A stretch of DNA of 64,000 bases from Candidatus Symbiobacter mobilis CR (GTDB lineage Bacteria; Pseudomonadota; Gammaproteobacteria; Burkholderiales; Burkholderiaceae_C): assembly GCF_000477435.1 (NCBI RefSeq), contig NC_022576.1:434001-498000 (forward strand). Direction: 5' to 3'. The number at the start of each line of letters is the position of its first letter. Positions within the stretch are counted from its first letter, which is position 1. Of this stretch, positions 52,435 to 64,000 are shown one piece after another. Position numbers and translations under genes: made by a program. Below the pieces are notes generated by a model. The model was not told where the DNA came from. It worked only from the letters and a program-made list of their open reading frames with translations, and searched no databases.

Positions 52435-54495
52435 TCAATGAAATTTCATCATGATCGGCACTACAAGCAGCGCCACGATATTGATGATCTTGATGAGCGG
52501 ATTGATGGCAGGGCCGGCCGTGTCCTTGTAGGGGTCACCCACGGTATCGCCGGTCACGGCGGCCTTGTGGGTTTCCGAGCCTTTTCCACCAAGGTTGCCG
52601 TCTTCGATGTACTTCTTGGCGTTGTCCCAGGCCCCACCCCCCGTACACATCGAGATGGCGACGAATAGCCCGGTCACGATGGTTCCCATCAATACACCAC
52701 CCAGCGCGGCAGGCCCGAGGACCAACCCAATCACAATGGGGACGGCAACGGGTAGCAGCGAGGGGATGATCATTTCCTTGATCGCTGCTGAAGTCAGGAT
52801 ATCGACGGCTGTGCCGTAATCGGGCTTGCCCTTGCCGGTCATGATGCCCTGGATTTCCTTGAACTGACGACGCACTTCGACGACGACTGCACCGGCTGCG
52901 CGGCCCACGGCTTCCATTGCCATGGCGCCGAAGAGGTAGGGAATCATCCCGCCGATGAACAGACCGATGATGACCATGTGATTGCTGAGGTCAAAAGTGA
53001 TCGTCGACCCTGTCGTGCTGAGCTTGTGGGTGTAGTCGGCAAAGAGCACCAGCGCGGCCAGCCCGGCGGAACCAATCGCATAGCCTTTGGTCACAGCCTT
53101 GGTCGTGTTGCCGACGGCGTCGAGGGGGTCTGTGATGTCCCGCACGTCCTTGGGCATGTGGGACATTTCCGCAATGCCCCCAGCGTTGTCGGTGATGGGG
53201 CCATAGGCATCCAGCGCAACGATGATCCCGGCCATGCTCAGCATCGATGTCGCTGCGATGGCAATGCCGTACAGCCCAGCCAACGCATACGCCGTGTAAA
53301 TAGCCGCGCAGACGAAGAGCACAGGCCACGCCGTCGAGCGCATCGATACCCCCAGCCCGGCAATGATGTTGGTTCCATGGCCTGTAGTGGAAGCCTGCGC
53401 AATGTGGCGAACGGGCGGGTACTGCGTTCCGGTGTAGTACTCGGTGATCCACACCAACAGCGCAGTCAGCACCAAGCCGACGATGCAGGCACCAAAAAGG
53501 TTCGTGCTGGCGACGATGACTCCGCTAGAGAGCGTGAGCGTGTCTGGCAACATCCATTGCGTGACGCCGAAGAAGGCAACGAGGGACAGCAACCCTGCAA
53601 CGATCAGCCCTTTGTACAAGGCAGGCATGACATTGGTCATCCCTGGTGTTGCCTTGACGAAAAATGACCCGATGACCGATGCAATGACGGAGACTGCGGC
53701 CAACGCCAGGGGATACACCACTGCGGCAGTTCCCGCGCCAGGCAACATCAGCGCACCAAGCACCATCGTGGCAATGATCGTGACGGCATAGGTCTCGAAC
53801 AAGTCGGCAGCCATGCCTGCGCAGTCGCCCACGTTGTCTCCGACGTTGTCGGCAATGACGGCGGGGTTCCGGGGGTCGTCTTCTGGAATGCCGGCTTCGA
53901 CTTTGCCGACGAGGTCAGCGCCTACATCGGCTCCCTTGGTGAATATCCCCCCGCCAAGCCGGGCAAAGATCGAAATCAGCGAAGAACCGAAGGCCAGGCC
54001 AATGAGCGGATCCAGCAAATGGGGATCGACAGTCGTGGCTGCCCCCAACAGGAACCAGGAAAACCCCGTAATACCGAGCAACCCTGTGCCAACGACGAGC
54101 ATGCCCGTGATGGCACCGCCACGGAAGGCGACATCCAGCGCTGGACCGATGCCCCGGGTGGCGGCTTGCGCAGTACGCACATTGGCGCGGACGGAGACGT
54201 TCATCCCGATAAACCCGCAAGCGCCCGACAGTACGGCCCCCAGCACGAATCCCACGGCGGTGGAGTAATCAAGGAAGACTGCGATCAGCACCGCCAATAC
54301 CATCCCGACGATAGCGATCGTCTTGTATTGGCGGGCAAGGTACGCAGCGGCACCAGTCTGGATGGCACTGGCAATGTCTTGCATACGCTGATTGCCAGCA
54401 TCTTGGGAGAGGATCCAGTTGCGTGCCCAGAATCCATACGCCACGGCGACCAGGCCACAGGCCAGCGCCAGAATGAGAGCCGAATTGGCAGTCAT
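52435..54495 (-). CDS. hppA: Membrane-bound proton-translocating pyrophosphatase
   Basis: A 686-aa polytopic membrane protein (family about 660-770 aa, 16 helices) that couples hydrolysis of inorganic pyrophosphate to ion pumping. It contains the active-site blocks [19 protein letters not shown] and [19 protein letters not shown] and a C-terminal [21 protein letters not shown]. The [16 protein letters not shown] segment has lysine at the position that in the K+-dependent subclass is alanine, so this should be the K+-independent H+-pumping type. A terminator follows. Confidence 0.96.
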   Translation of the reverse strand: MTANSALILALACGLVAVAYGFWARNWILSQDAGNQRMQDIASAIQTGAAAYLARQYKTIAIVGMVLAVLIAVFLDYSTAVGFVLGAVLSGACGFIGMNVSVRANVRTAQAATRGIGPALDVAFRGGAITGMLVVGTGLLGITGFSWFLLGAATTVDPHLLDPLIGLAFGSSLISIFARLGGGIFTKGADVGADLVGKVEAGIPEDDPRNPAVIADNVGDNVGDCAGMAADLFETYAVTIIATMVLGALMLPGAGTAAVVYPLALAAVSVIASVIGSFFVKATPGMTNVMPALYKGLIVAGLLSLVAFFGVTQWMLPDTLTLSSGVIVASTNLFGACIVGLVLTALLVWITEYYTGTQYPPVRHIAQASTTGHGTNIIAGLGVSMRSTAWPVLFVCAAIYTAYALAGLYGIAIAATSMLSMAGIIVALDAYGPITDNAGGIAEMSHMPKDVRDITDPLDAVGNTTKAVTKGYAIGSAGLAALVLFADYTHKLSTTGSTITFDLSNHMVIIGLFIGGMIPYLFGAMAMEAVGRAAGAVVVEVRRQFKEIQGIMTGKGKPDYGTAVDILTSAAIKEMIIPSLLPVAVPIVIGLVLGPAALGGVLMGTIVTGLFVAISMCTGGGAWDNAKKYIEDGNLGGKGSETHKAAVTGDTVGDPYKDTAGPAINPLIKIINIVALLVVPIMMKFH

Positions 54496-54591
54496 AGATC
54501 AATTCCTACAGTCGGGAGGTAAACAGGGAGGGTGCCCGCAAAGCACAGCAGTGGTGCTTCGCCCGAATCCGGGATGGGCTGCGGGGGGGAG

Positions 54592-54606
54592 CGTGGTGGA
54601 ACCACG
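54592..54606 (-). other. Small hairpin downstream of rpmE2
   Basis: CGTGGT-TCC-ACCACG (minus strand), a perfect 6-bp stem 45 bp after the rpmE2 stop. It is followed by a C-run, not T. It may act in termination or mRNA stability. Other GC-rich inverted words (CCCCTCGCGGGG near 54615) lie beside it. Confidence 0.35.
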
Positions 54607-54650
54607 AGTCAACCCCGCGAGGGGAGGAGAAAAAAGAAGAGAAGAACGGG

Positions 54651-54908
54651 TTATTTGGCAGCAGAACGCGCAAAACGGTTGCGGAACTTTTCCACCCGGC
54701 CACCCATGCTATCGACGGACTTTTGCGTCCCCGTATAAAAGGGGTGCGACTCGCTTGATGTATCCAGCTTGAAGAGCGGTAGGCGGCGCCCGTCTTCCAT
54801 CGCGATAGTTTCCCGCGTATTGGCGCAAGAACGGGTCACGAATTGGAATCCGTTGGACAGATCTACGAAACAGACCTCTCTGTATTCCGGGTGAATTCCT
54901 TCTTTCAT
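54651..54908 (-). CDS. rpmE2: 50S ribosomal protein L31, type B
   Basis: An 85-aa L31 of the zinc-free (C-minus) type: [19 protein letters not shown], then [25 protein letters not shown]. The CxxC zinc motifs of type A are missing; only two isolated cysteines occur. In many bacteria this form replaces the zinc-binding one when zinc is scarce, but no Zur box was identified here. A GGAGAAAC site precedes the ATG. Confidence 0.94.
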   Translation of the reverse strand: MKEGIHPEYREVCFVDLSNGFQFVTRSCANTRETIAMEDGRRLPLFKLDTSSESHPFYTGTQKSVDSMGGRVEKFRNRFARSAAK

Positions 54909-55160
54909 TGTTTCTCCATGTCGTCTGGGTGATGAGAAAAGTGGCGATGGCAGGGAAGCAGTGACAGATCGTCGCCCATATTGGAGGGGCTATAGCGTCA
55001 AGCTTCCTGCATCCGAAAAGCCCTCGATTATAGGTTGGGGGCCTCAAGGCCAATTTTGGGTTTTTGTGAAACGGATGCGCAGGAATCCCGGTCAGGTACA
55101 TTCTTGCGGCACCCCTAGCCTGCGAATGCGCTGCAGGTTCCATGGCTTGATCCTGCCAAC

Positions 55161-58266
<3,106 letters not shown>

Positions 58267-58368
58267 GAGCTTGTGGCTGCTGGGGTGCCGTTTTTGCGGA
58301 CACTATCACTACTGATTCGGACTCGCGCAATCTTGCCCTCTGCAATGAGGGCAATCGCGACTTCTGTT

Positions 58369-58514
58369 GGAACCTATTCCAGTAGGGGCTGCACCATCGC
58401 ATTGCACGCGGCGGGCGGTGCTCGGAATCCTCATGTGGTGTAAGTACATTCCGGTTCCTGCGCTCCGGTGCCACGCACACTGCTTCGGCTCGCCTGCCTA
58501 CTGAAATAGGTTCT
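58369..58514 (+). repeat. MITE-like repeat family 1, copy D (146 bp)
   Basis: Most diverged copy. The left end is GGAACCTATTCCAGTAGG and the right end CCTACTGAAATAGGTTCT. One extra G (GCGGGCGG) makes it 146 bp. The central palindrome is broken (ATGTGGTGTAAGTACAT). It lies between katG and vapC; same orientation as the other copies. Confidence 0.88.
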
Positions 58515-58554
58515 TAGCCATCGACTCCATATATCTCGACAGTTTTCAATTTGT

Positions 58555-58965
58555 TCATGTGGTGACGCTTGGCGCAATTAGCGTTACGCCAGGGAAATAT
58601 GCGGCGTAGCGGCGCGTATCGCGGGTCAGGACTGGATGACCTGACACTGCTGCGTGCGCACCGATGAAAAAATCGCCGAGAACATTGCTCTTCGTCCCGC
58701 CTTGTTGGCGGTAACGTACAAAAGCCTTGCCGGCGAGGAACAATGCCGGGCGCGGTAACTCAATCAGCACCAGCCCTAACTGCTCGATTGTTTCGTCCAG
58801 TGCCTCAACGGTCGAAAAGGTCAGCGACAGTTCGGAGTAGATGATCGGGTTGATCGCCAGCCGGTGAACTTTCGATTGCGCGCGCAGTTGGCCAATGGAC
58901 CAGTCCGCCCATTCCGGATCGTTTTCCAGAACGTCCACCAATACGTTGGTATCGATCAGCAACAT
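58555..58965 (-). CDS. vapC: VapC-type PIN-domain ribonuclease toxin
   Basis: A 136-aa PIN-domain protein with the four-acid pattern: Asp in LLIDTNVLVDVLE (D5), Glu in IIYSELSL, Asp in NVLGDFFIGAHA and Asp in LTRDTRRYAAYFPG. VapC toxins cut tRNA or rRNA when freed from their antitoxin; the target here is unknown. Its ATG overlaps the antitoxin TGA by one base (TGATG), the normal tight coupling of such modules. It is flanked by repeat copy D. Confidence 0.92.
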   Translation of the reverse strand: MLLIDTNVLVDVLENDPEWADWSIGQLRAQSKVHRLAINPIIYSELSLTFSTVEALDETIEQLGLVLIELPRPALFLAGKAFVRYRQQGGTKSNVLGDFFIGAHAAVSGHPVLTRDTRRYAAYFPGVTLIAPSVTT

Positions 58966-59204
58966 CAGCCTTCGCCACGCAGTAGCGCCATCAGGTCGTC
59001 AGTTCGCCATTTGACATCTGCCTTACCACGGGCCGATTCGAAGTGGTCGGGCTTGCGACTGAGCCGTACGCCTACCTTGTGAATGACGACATCCCCTTCA
59101 CGATTGACCGCAAAATCTACCGAACAACCGGGTGCCAGATTCAGCGCATCGCGAATCTGCTTGGGGATGGTGACCTGACCCTTGCTGGTAAGTGTCGTCG
59201 ACAT
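58965..59204 (-). CDS. vapB: VapB-type antitoxin with AbrB DNA-binding domain
   Basis: A 79-aa SpoVT/AbrB-type swapped-hairpin protein (TLTSKGQVTIPKQIRDAL, residues 4-21) with a charged C-terminal tail (WRTDDLMALLRGEG) that should fill the toxin active site. It should dimerise, bind DNA and repress its own operon. A GGAG site precedes the ATG, and the palindrome at 59220-59246 is the likely operator. Confidence 0.92.
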   Translation of the reverse strand: MSTTLTSKGQVTIPKQIRDALNLAPGCSVDFAVNREGDVVIHKVGVRLSRKPDHFESARGKADVKWRTDDLMALLRGEG

Positions 59205-59219
59205 GTCACGGCTCCTGTT

Positions 59220-59246
59220 GTATTACAAATATATTCATTGTAATAC
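59220..59246 (-). promoter_or_regulatory. Palindromic operator/promoter of vapBC
   Basis: A perfect 9-bp inverted repeat GTATTACAA - 9 bp - TTGTAATAC. Its AT-rich spacer (TGAATATAT on the minus strand) can serve as a -10 region. It begins 15 bp upstream of the vapB start codon. The position and symmetry fit autoregulation by the AbrB-type antitoxin. It is strikingly AT-rich against its surroundings. Confidence 0.65.
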
Positions 59247-59560
59247 TCGATAAAGTGGGCCCCGAATTCAAGACAAAAACCTGAATCCGTGTTCCCTTCG
59301 ACTAGCACCTTCCTTGCGGGCCTGAATGCATGAATTTCGAGCGTTCTGCCTTGGGTTTGGCCCTCGTCACCATCGATCCAGGGAACATTCGGTCGGGATA
59401 TCAGGGCAAATCTGCCATATCAGTGCCTTCAATCAGCGCATTTCCCACATCTCGCGCAAACCCACCCCTTCCGACAATCCGGAATCCGCAACCTGTGGGT
59501 CGTGGCGCTCGCGGGCCATCATCCCGAAGATGCGGCAGTCCTCAAGGGAAGGCCAGAAGT
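59247..59560. other. Gene-free stretch between vapBC and the tRNA-Phe terminator
   Basis: About 314 bp with short open frames on both strands but no recognisable protein, no convincing ribosome-binding site and no repeat shared with the rest of the window. It may be a remnant. I see no RNA structure in it. Confidence 0.4.
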
Positions 59561-59590
59561 GAAAAAGCCCAACCGAGAACGGTTGGGCTT
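59561..59590 (-). terminator. Rho-independent terminator of the tRNA-Phe gene
   Basis: On the minus strand AAGCCCAACC - GTTCTC - GGTTGGGCTT forms a perfect 10-bp stem followed by a T-run (TTTTTCAC when the arm end is included). It lies eight bases beyond the tRNA 3' end. Confidence 0.88.
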
Positions 59591-59597
59591 GATGTAA

Positions 59598-59673
<76 letters not shown>

Positions 59674-59704
59674 ACGAAGCCAAACATTGTAGCGATAGCT
59701 GCGT

Positions 59705-60463
59705 TCACAAATCCCCGTACTGGGTGTTGCTGAGAGGCGAGGGGGGTTCATGCTCTTCCAGCAACTCGGTGTCTTCGAAGCCCGTAGGGCGTTTTTTCTT
59801 GGGGTCGGGGGTTTTGCGCAGGCCGGAGGAAGTGGGAGTGGGGTCGAGGGCTTGCCTGAAAGCCAGTACCTCGTCGGTGCCGATAGGGTCAAAAAACGTC
59901 CCCGAACGGGCAGGATCACGCGCTGTGGTACGTAGGCCAGTTCGTGGTGGGGGCGACACAGTAGAGGTGGCAGCAGATGCCGAAGCCGATGCGGCAGGGG
60001 ATGCAGCAGCGGGAGCGGTAGCAGTGCTGGTATGGCCCGCAGAGGTGGCGGAGGCAGCGATGCGTGCGGCGGTCGTCATGCCGACATCGTTGGTAGCCGA
60101 AAGAGGGGACGTGCAGCGCCAGTACACCGATTTGATCAGCAGGCTGTGCTGGGATTGGGCGCTATCGACGATGCAACGTTCCAAGTCTGCCATGATGTCT
60201 TGGCGGACGATGCGGGGGTCGCGTACATCGATCATCACGACGAATTGGCGGCCTTCCCGATCCAGAGTCAGCACTTTGAAGCTATAGCTGGCTGCGAGGA
60301 TCTCGCTACGGAGCATGACCTCGCGAACGACTTGGTACACATGCTGTCGGTGATCCTGCCGTTGCGTCTTGGGAGGGGGTGAGCCGGGTTGCGGCCGGGA
60401 CGACGCGGTGTGGGGGTTGGTCGCTGGAATCGACCTGCGTAGGAACCACCGAAGCAATGACAT
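59705..60463 (-). CDS. Conserved hypothetical protein of Burkholderiales type
   Basis: A 252-aa protein of unknown function. The N-terminal 110 residues contain an ordered-looking segment (HVYQVVREVMLRSEILAASY, FKVLTLDREGRQFVVMIDV) that I recognise as conserved in Comamonadaceae proteins. A disordered Ala/Ser/Thr-rich middle and a Pro/Glu-rich acidic tail follow. No catalytic motif or signal peptide is seen. The ATG at 60463 is preceded by GAAAGGAAGG. It follows the DUF1631 gene by 86 bp on the same strand and may belong to one unit. Confidence 0.65.
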   Translation of the reverse strand: MSLLRWFLRRSIPATNPHTASSRPQPGSPPPKTQRQDHRQHVYQVVREVMLRSEILAASYSFKVLTLDREGRQFVVMIDVRDPRIVRQDIMADLERCIVDSAQSQHSLLIKSVYWRCTSPLSATNDVGMTTAARIAASATSAGHTSTATAPAAASPAASASASAATSTVSPPPRTGLRTTARDPARSGTFFDPIGTDEVLAFRQALDPTPTSSGLRKTPDPKKKRPTGFEDTELLEEHEPPSPLSNTQYGDL

Positions 60464-60549
60464 ACGCCTTCCTTTCTGCGACCGTTGTAAACCCATGACT
60501 TGGACGGGGAGTGGGGACAATGGCGCGAAAGATCGTAGCACGCCCCCAT

Positions 60550-62727
60550 TCAGGGCTTGGCTCCCACAGTGTGCAAGCTGTTGAGCATCGCACGATGCAC
60601 TACGTCGTCCAAGGCACTATCGACGACGGATTGGTCTGCCAATACGCGCAAGCTATAGCTTTCGAGCAGCCGTTCGACGGTGCGGCTTGTCATCGACTGT
60701 GTCTGTCCATGCGCGTCCGCAAAGAGGAACATGGTTCGCTGTGGGCTGATCCACGTCAGTTGCATGCGCGCCCAGGTCTCCTTGTTCCATAGTTCGAACC
60801 AGGTTCCCACCTCCAAGCCTGCCGGGGTTGGTGTGGCGGGGGGCAGGGCATCTGACTTCGGCAAATCGGGACGAACGGTGGGAAGCTCGTCTTCTTCCGG
60901 CATATCCATAAACCCGGAAGCCTTGGCTTCCGCAGGAGCTACCCAGTGGTCGTGTGGCGAAGTCAGGCTTGGCGCCAACCCATGGCGTGACGGAGGAACG
61001 ACCACTGGAGGAGAGGTGGTCTGGAACGCTTGCTGGTGGAGCTTCATCAACACATCGAAGAATGCGCTCGTTGCAGTGGATGGGTAGTCAATCAGCTTGA
61101 GGCCCTCGCGCAGCGTGGAGAGCAGGCGGGGAACGAGTTTGGTTAGCTTGCTGACGTTTTGCCGGGTCAAGTCGGGCTGGGCGCTCCACAGCAGGGCGTT
61201 GACCAATTCCTTGTAATGCCCGGGGTCTTCGTCATTCTTGCCGTGGTGCAATTCGGCACAAGCCATGACTTGCGTCCAGGGGCCGCAGAGGAACTCCGCA
61301 ATGGGCGCGGGAACTCGCCGTAGCTCCGGCAATAGCTCCAAGGCAGCGACCATTTTTGCGGCGATTAGATTGCGCGCTTCGGCCTCCTGCAAGGCTTTCA
61401 CCGCAGTTTCGGGGGCAGCGCCGGACTTGCGGTCACACGTCGCGGCCCACATCGTGCGGAGCTTTTCCAATGCATCGACGAAGGGCGCATCGTCCTCAAT
61501 GAACTGTTTGCACAACGGCACTACGCAGCGGTATAGCGACATCACAAATGCCCCGAAGTGCGGGGCATTGACCGAAGCAAACGCGAGGCCTCTTTCGGTG
61601 ATTTCATTGAGCAGCGCACGTGCCGGGTGTTCTCGATCCCGAAAAAACCGGGGATCGACGATGACCATGCGCAGCAGCGCGGGTTCAAGGTTTTCGATAA
61701 CCCTGCGGATAGGTTCGAGCAGCCGCTTGTCATGAACGATGTTGTCGACCATCAGGGATACGACTTCAATGCCCAACAACTGTTGGGTATCGCTGCATCC
61801 GGTCAACAGCATTTGGCGTACAGCCTGTGGAGTGGATTCTTGCAAAGTGGCTTCGAGCAAGGCGCGCTGGTCTGTAGCGAGCACTGCATCGGGTTGCGTG
61901 GGCGTGGCGTCGTCGAATGCGGCGGGCACCGTCCCAGCGTAGCGGATGCCCTCATCGCAGGAGGCAGGGTGGGTATCTTCCCCGGTCAGCAGCGAGTGCA
62001 GGTTGTCGATCGTGAGGTGACCAGTCGGCGCGAAAGAAGGCGGCGAGGCAGATTCTGACGTGGCGGATTTCTGCAATGCAGCAGCCAAGGCAGCCACGCC
62101 CTGGCTATGCAGATAACCACACAGCCCGGCATACAAGTCCTGCAAGGCCTTGCCCAGTACCGCAGGCATCGTGTGGTTGAGCCAGTCCATGCGCACTTGG
62201 GCAGGAATGGCTGTGTGGACGAAAGACTCCTGCAATGCAGTGAGGTAGACCACCGGGCGCAAGGGGTTTTGGGTGGGACGAACGGCAGTCAGCCCCAGCA
62301 TGGCGCAGACAAAGCCGTCCAGCTCGGTCAGCGACTGTTGCGTGATCTGGCGAATCTCCTGTAAGGCGCGAACCAGTTGCATCTGTTCCTGCATCTGGCG
62401 TGTATTCATGTGCTGCAACTGCTTGTGGTGCAGCCCGGCACAGGCCATGGATTCCAGCGGGGAATCGGGGATGCGGCGGTCTTCGAGGTATCCACGGAGA
62501 ACGACAGCAAAGCGCTCCGCCAGTGCGCGAGCCTTGTCTTCCAATAGCTTGATGCTCAAACGCAGCCGGTCGCGTTCCATGGGGCTGGACTGCTGCCGTG
62601 CGGCGGTCTCCAGCGCGCGCCGCACGGCAGACAGCACTTGCATGAGCAACGGCTTGCCATCCATGGCAGCCTGCTCAAGGATGTCCAAGAGCAAGGCTTG
62701 GCGTTGATCCGAATCCAAGCGGGGCAC
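60550..62727 (-). CDS. DUF1631 family protein
   Basis: A 725-aa cytoplasmic protein that I assign to DUF1631, a large, mostly alpha-helical family of Proteobacteria that is sometimes wrongly named thymidine phosphorylase. Characteristic parts are a helical N-terminus, PAQVRMDWLNHTMPAVLGKAL and IVDPRFFRDREHPARALLNEI. A C-terminal beta-rich segment (GTWFELWNKETWARMQLTWIS) looks PilZ-like. Function unknown. It lies 23 bp after ettA and before the hypothetical gene. Confidence 0.8.
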   Translation of the reverse strand: MPRLDSDQRQALLLDILEQAAMDGKPLLMQVLSAVRRALETAARQQSSPMERDRLRLSIKLLEDKARALAERFAVVLRGYLEDRRIPDSPLESMACAGLHHKQLQHMNTRQMQEQMQLVRALQEIRQITQQSLTELDGFVCAMLGLTAVRPTQNPLRPVVYLTALQESFVHTAIPAQVRMDWLNHTMPAVLGKALQDLYAGLCGYLHSQGVAALAAALQKSATSESASPPSFAPTGHLTIDNLHSLLTGEDTHPASCDEGIRYAGTVPAAFDDATPTQPDAVLATDQRALLEATLQESTPQAVRQMLLTGCSDTQQLLGIEVVSLMVDNIVHDKRLLEPIRRVIENLEPALLRMVIVDPRFFRDREHPARALLNEITERGLAFASVNAPHFGAFVMSLYRCVVPLCKQFIEDDAPFVDALEKLRTMWAATCDRKSGAAPETAVKALQEAEARNLIAAKMVAALELLPELRRVPAPIAEFLCGPWTQVMACAELHHGKNDEDPGHYKELVNALLWSAQPDLTRQNVSKLTKLVPRLLSTLREGLKLIDYPSTATSAFFDVLMKLHQQAFQTTSPPVVVPPSRHGLAPSLTSPHDHWVAPAEAKASGFMDMPEEDELPTVRPDLPKSDALPPATPTPAGLEVGTWFELWNKETWARMQLTWISPQRTMFLFADAHGQTQSMTSRTVERLLESYSLRVLADQSVVDSALDDVVHRAMLNSLHTVGAKP

Positions 62728-62750
62728 AGGCCGATCCTGTTGGCGGGGGG

Positions 62751-64000
<1,250 letters not shown>

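Noticed and set aside
59247..59560. Small frames between vapBC and tRNA-Phe as candidate peptides
   Set aside because: No ribosome-binding site, no repeat or family similarity, and conflicting frames on both strands.

Overview
The window looks like chromosomal DNA of a betaproteobacterium of the order Burkholderiales, most like Comamonadaceae. This rests on gene order (yajQ divergent from murB; glyQ-glyS-gmhB-plsC-ygjP in one run), on many protein families typical of the group (DUF1631 protein, DUF808/YedI, short HrpA, EttA), and on GC-rich coding bias. The genus cannot be fixed from the sequence. A four-gene pyruvate:ferredoxin oxidoreductase locus points to some anaerobic or fermentative metabolism, next to a full-length catalase-peroxidase. 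No rRNA, CRISPR array, prophage or intact insertion sequence was seen. Two tRNA genes (Lys-UUU, Phe-GAA) are present.

Layout: 1-1262, the 3' part of an AT-richer AlgX/AlgJ-like O-acetylation gene. 1349-7288, hrpA and glnS on the minus strand, separated by REP-like hairpins. 7382-9422, two copies of a 145-bp repeat and one copy of a second repeat around an HDOD gene and a small P-loop gene. 9639-11120, a degenerate HD-GYP protein and yajQ (minus). 11243-18136, murB, glyQS, gmhB, plsC and ygjP (plus). 18327-23486, usp and a por locus (minus). 23660-29271, EstB-like hydrolase, minE, minD and valS (minus; no minC). 29736-34788, glycosyltransferase, tolB-pal-cpoB, tcdA, tRNA-Lys and a DUF486 membrane protein. 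34883-38463, argA, hemH (minus) and ilvE. 38583-41817 (minus), an EF-hand protein, DUF808 and an EAL phosphodiesterase. 41957-47686 (plus), an HDOD / REC-HD-GYP-like / histidine kinase / rlmB chain joined by 4-nt stop-start overlaps. 47731-52219 (minus), uppP, an active-type HD-GYP, a second histidine kinase and dedA. 52435-54908 (minus), hppA and rpmE2. 55161-58266, serB and katG. 58369-59246, a repeat copy and vapBC with a palindromic operator. 59598-64000 (minus), tRNA-Phe, an unknown protein, a DUF1631 protein and ettA (cut by the window end).

How the genes work together: translation functions (glnS, glyQS, valS, rlmB, rpmE2, ettA, two tRNAs) and envelope biogenesis (murB, gmhB, plsC, tolB-pal-cpoB, uppP, dedA, the LPS-type glycosyltransferase) dominate. 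Between them lies a dense signalling region with two HDOD proteins, three HD-GYP-type proteins (one intact, two with altered catalytic motifs), one EAL protein, YajQ and two paralogous kinases. The most interesting arrangement is uppP-HD-GYP-kinase-dedA. It puts a cyclic-di-GMP phosphodiesterase and a sensor kinase between two genes whose families both act in undecaprenyl phosphate recycling. The main non-coding finding is a four-copy, MITE-like 145/146-bp repeat with 18-bp terminal inverted repeats, plus a separate two-copy 89-bp-core repeat.
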